Assembly (NCBI GenBank): GCA_030591065.1
Contig: JAUVBU010000023.1
Location: forward strand, 1-7,191
DNA length: 7,191 nt
DNA from: a bacterium
Lineage (GTDB): Bacteria > Patescibacteriota > Minisyncoccia > Minisyncoccales > JANBVM01
Direction: 5' to 3'
Under the pieces are notes generated by a model that saw nothing but the letters and a program-made list of their open reading frames with translations, was not told the DNA's origin and did not search any database. Below, one piece after another: positions 5,144-7,191 of this stretch. The position numbers and the translations under genes were made by a program. Numbering within the stretch: position 1 is the stretch's first letter; the number at the start of each line of letters is the position of its first letter.

Positions 5144-6955
5144 TTATTCAACAGTTACGCTTTTAGCTAAATTTCTAGGCTTGTCCACATCACGACCTAA
5201 TAAAACAGCGATGTAATAAGCAAAAAGATAGAGAGGGATAGTTGATAAAATTGGGGTCAACAAATCAAGTGTTTTGGGAATATAAATCACATCTTCGGTT
5301 AATTCTTTTATTTGTTTGTCTCCTTCTGTAGCTATAATAATTAACTTTCCTTTTCTAGCTACAACTTCTTCTAAATTAGAAATCATTTTGTCGTAAATAG
5401 GGCTATCTGGACAAAGAGCTACCACTGGAATGTTCTCATCTATTAAAGCTAGGGGTCCGTGTTTTAATTCTCCCCCGGCAGAACCCTCGGCATGAATATA
5501 AGATATTTCTTTTAACTTTAAAGCTCCCTCTAGGGCAATTGGGAAATGATACTTTCTACCCATAAACCAAAAGTTTTTAAAGTTTTGGTATTTCTCTGCT
5601 ATTTTTTCTATTTCAGGAGCTCTTTCTAAAGTTTTTTCAGCTAGTCCAGGTAACCGTAAAAGCTCAGAAACTATTTTCTTTCCTTCGGTCACATCCATCC
5701 CTCTTTGTCTTCCTAAGTATACAGTTAGCATCGCTAGGGTAGATAGTTGTCCTAAGAACGCCTTAGTAGAGGCTACAGCTATTTCTGGACCAGATCTAGT
5801 ATAAACACCCGCATCAGTTTCTCTAGCTTGACTAGAACCAACAACGTTTGTAATTCCGATAGTAAGAAGACCTTTTTTCTTCATTTCTCTCATCGCCGCC
5901 AAAGTGTCTGCTGTTTCTCCAGATTGAGAAACAAAAACAGCAGCTGTAGTTTTATCTAAAATAGGACTCCTATAACGAAATTCGGAAGCAACATCTACTT
6001 CTACGGGAATTCCGGCATATTCTTCTATCATGTATTTTCCTATCCTGGCCGCATAATTTGCTGTTCCACAAGCAACTAAAACTAGTCTTTTTATTTGTTT
6101 TAATTGTTCAGAAACACTATCTAAGCCACCTAATTTTACGGAGCCGTCTTCTATTATTAATCTTCCCCTAGTCGCGTTCTGAATCGTTTCTGGGCTTTCC
6201 ATTATCTCCTTTAACATAAAATGGGCATATCCTTTTTTCTCGGCTTCTTCTGAATCCCAAGTAATAAAAGTAGGTGCTTTTTCTTTTAAGATAAAGAATT
6301 TATTTGGTTTCAATATTGCTAGTTCGTTATCTTCCAAGTGAATGATTTGTCTAGTGTGAGTAATTAAGGCAGCGGGATCTGAGGCCACCAAGAACTCGTC
6401 TTTACCCAAACCAAGAATTAAGGGAGAGGAAAAACGAGCAGCTACAATCTTGTCTGGGTCGGCATTAGAAGTTACTAAAATTCCGTAAGTTCCCCTTACG
6501 TCTTTCAGTGCTTTTCTAACCGCTTCTTCTAAATTACCTTCAAAGTATTTTTCTATTAAATGAGGGAGTACCTCAGTGTCTGTTTGAGAAACAAAGGTAT
6601 GTCCCTCTTCTATAAGTTTTTCTTTAAGTTCTTTATAGTTTTCGATAATACCATTATGAACCACAAAAATGTTTTTGTGACAATCAAAGTGAGGATGAGC
6701 ATTAGCATCAGTAACTCCTCCGTGAGTAGCCCAACGACTATGCCCAATACCAAGAGAGCCCTCAACTTTAAAGTCTAAAAGAGTTTCTTCGGCTTCTGAA
6801 ATCTTTCCAGTTTTTTTATACAAAAAAGGCGTTTCTTTGTCTTTTAAAACACAAAACCCGTAACTATCATAGCCACGGTATTCCATCCTCTTTAAACCAG
6901 AAATAAGAATTGGGAAAGCATCTTTTTTCCCGATATAACCTATAATTCCACACAT
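5144..6955 (-). CDS. glmS: Glutamine--fructose-6-phosphate aminotransferase (isomerizing)
   Basis: A complete 603-residue GlmS (E. coli enzyme 609). It makes glucosamine-6-phosphate from fructose-6-phosphate and glutamine in the cytoplasm, the entry to amino-sugar and peptidoglycan synthesis. The N-terminal class II glutaminase domain starts MCGIIGYIG, with Cys2 the nucleophile after Met removal; HSRWATHGG (Arg74), VVHNG (Asn101) and SQTDTE (Asp126) are present. Two SIS domains follow: ACGTANY (295-301) and VSQSGET (342-348), then the second with EGALKLKEISYIHAE and ELKHGP (Glu483, His499). The chain ends PRNLAKSVTVE with the conserved Lys598. Start choice: an in-frame TTG at 6970-6968 would add five residues before MCGI, but the catalytic Cys must follow the initiator Met, so ATG at 6955-6953 is right. 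It lies 83 bases after leuS and 40 before the oxidoreductase pair. EYRGYDSYGF has Tyr where the family often has Ala. Confidence 0.97.
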   Translation of the reverse strand: MCGIIGYIGKKDAFPILISGLKRMEYRGYDSYGFCVLKDKETPFLYKKTGKISEAEETLLDFKVEGSLGIGHSRWATHGGVTDANAHPHFDCHKNIFVVHNGIIENYKELKEKLIEEGHTFVSQTDTEVLPHLIEKYFEGNLEEAVRKALKDVRGTYGILVTSNADPDKIVAARFSSPLILGLGKDEFLVASDPAALITHTRQIIHLEDNELAILKPNKFFILKEKAPTFITWDSEEAEKKGYAHFMLKEIMESPETIQNATRGRLIIEDGSVKLGGLDSVSEQLKQIKRLVLVACGTANYAARIGKYMIEEYAGIPVEVDVASEFRYRSPILDKTTAAVFVSQSGETADTLAAMREMKKKGLLTIGITNVVGSSQARETDAGVYTRSGPEIAVASTKAFLGQLSTLAMLTVYLGRQRGMDVTEGKKIVSELLRLPGLAEKTLERAPEIEKIAEKYQNFKNFWFMGRKYHFPIALEGALKLKEISYIHAEGSAGGELKHGPLALIDENIPVVALCPDSPIYDKMISNLEEVVARKGKLIIIATEGDKQIKELTEDVIYIPKTLDLLTPILSTIPLYLFAYYIAVLLGRDVDKPRNLAKSVTVE

Positions 6956-6960
6956 AATTT

Positions 6961-6974
6961 TTCTTCGCAAAGAA
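6961..6974 (-). other. Small hairpin in the glmS leader
   Basis: In the mRNA sense, TTCTT, loop TGCG, AAGAA forms a 5-bp stem ending five bases before the glmS ATG. The right arm, with the following A's, covers the place where a ribosome binding site would lie. The upstream in-frame TTG sits in its loop. The structure is small and its role is only a guess. Confidence 0.3.
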
Positions 6975-6992
6975 GTTCTTGGCTTTAAACCC

Positions 6993-7018
6993 TAGTCTCC
7001 ATTTTTAAAATGGAGCTA
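6993..7018. repeat. Strong imperfect hairpin between leuS and glmS without a U-tract
   Basis: CTCCATTTT (6997-7005), one central base, and AAAATGGAG (7007-7015) form a perfect 9-bp inverted repeat. It can be extended by TAG (6993-6995) and CTA (7016-7018) across a single bulged T (6996), to a 12-bp bulged stem. In the direction of transcription it lies 20 bases after the leuS stop and is followed by ACTAGGG rather than a run of T, so it does not look like a standard intrinsic terminator. It may be an RNA processing or stability element, an operator, or a weak attenuator. Confidence 0.6.
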
Positions 7019-7038
7019 TGTGTCAAAAGACCTAGAAC

Positions 7039-7191
7039 CTATATTACGATATTAATTAATTTATCTGGAACAAATATAATTTTTTTTATTTCTTTTCCCT
7101 CTATTCTCTTTTTAATTTTGTCTTTATCAAAAGCTAGCTTTTTTACTTCTTCTTCGGAAAGATTTGAACTAGTTTCTATTTTATCACGAAA
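7039..7191 (-). CDS. leuS: Leucyl-tRNA synthetase, last 50 residues (5' part outside window)
   Basis: The minus strand enters at 7191 in an open frame that codes 50 residues and ends with TAG (7041-7039). The fragment, FRDKIETSSNLSEEEVKKLA followed by EGKEIKKIIFVPDKLINIVI, matches the small C-terminal domain of bacterial LeuRS: a beta strand after the NGKxRdki motif, an acidic SEEEVKKLA helix, and the characteristic GKxIxKxIxVPxKLxNIVv ending. In LeuRS this domain contacts the elbow of tRNA-Leu. The catalytic core, editing domain and start are not in the window. It reads into glmS on the same strand 83 bases away with no typical terminator between. The C-terminal pattern is distinctive, so the call is good although short. 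Confidence 0.85.
   Translation of the reverse strand, partial: FRDKIETSSNLSEEEVKKLAFDKDKIKKRIEGKEIKKIIFVPDKLINIVI

Noticed and set aside
7021..7026. Perfect TTGACA (minus strand) as -35 of a glmS promoter
   Set aside because: No -10-like hexamer lies 15-19 bases downstream; the place is taken by the hairpin arm AATGGA.
6956..7038. A glmS ribozyme/riboswitch upstream of glmS
   Set aside because: The whole gap is 83 bases, shorter than the known ribozyme, and its stems do not resemble the ribozyme core.
1..7191. UGA recoding as in Gracilibacteria/Absconditabacteria
   Set aside because: All genes are full length under the standard code, with no in-frame TGA, and the stops seen are TAA and TAG.
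1..7191. CRISPR array, insertion sequence, tRNA or rRNA gene
   Set aside because: No regularly spaced direct repeats, transposase-like protein, terminal inverted repeats, or tRNA/rRNA-like sequence was seen on either strand.

Overview
The window is a low-GC (roughly one third G+C by eye) stretch of a bacterial chromosome carrying seven protein genes, five complete and two cut by the window edges. Compact housekeeping genes, very short intergenic gaps, Lys/Ile/Asn-rich proteins, starts without visible Shine-Dalgarno sequences, and a two-subunit 2-oxoacid:ferredoxin oxidoreductase beside cell-wall precursor genes suggest a member of the Candidate Phyla Radiation (Patescibacteria, Parcubacteria-like). 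That placement is inferred from gene content and style, not from a marker phylogeny. No complete ORF is interrupted by in-frame TGA, so there is no sign of UGA recoding.

Layout: at the left, on the minus strand, a sugar-1-phosphate nucleotidyltransferase gene (429-1145) runs into a TsaC/Sua5 (YrdC-family) gene that leaves the window at base 1; the two overlap by 13 bases. A 182-base divergent intergenic region (1146-1327) separates them from murA (1328-2587, plus strand). It holds a near-consensus promoter placed so that the murA transcript would be almost leaderless, and candidate promoter elements with a dyad for the leftward genes. murA meets a leftward cluster tail to tail with 2 bases between the stop codons, and one perfect 11-bp-stem hairpin spans both stops. 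The cluster reads, in transcription order, leuS (only the last 50 codons), glmS, the fused gamma-alpha subunit and then the beta subunit of a 2-oxoacid:acceptor oxidoreductase.

Function: GlmS makes glucosamine-6-phosphate from fructose-6-phosphate and glutamine. MurA attaches enolpyruvate from PEP to UDP-GlcNAc, the committed step of peptidoglycan synthesis. The lone nucleotidyltransferase could supply the UDP-GlcNAc step between them (inference), although it has no acetyltransferase domain and other NDP-sugars are equally possible. The oxidoreductase would use CoA, TPP and a 4Fe-4S cluster to decarboxylate a 2-oxoacid and reduce ferredoxin. LeuS and TsaC serve translation.

The most notable points are the Asp in place of the usual catalytic-loop Cys of MurA (position 118, equivalent to E. 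coli Cys115, a change known to give fosfomycin insensitivity), the near-leaderless murA promoter, the shared terminator built from the last codons of two convergent genes, a strong non-terminator hairpin between leuS and glmS, and a glmS start that must be ATG at 6955 rather than the upstream TTG. I did not find a convincing novel multi-gene system; this is mainly a core-metabolism region with some unusual regulatory architecture.
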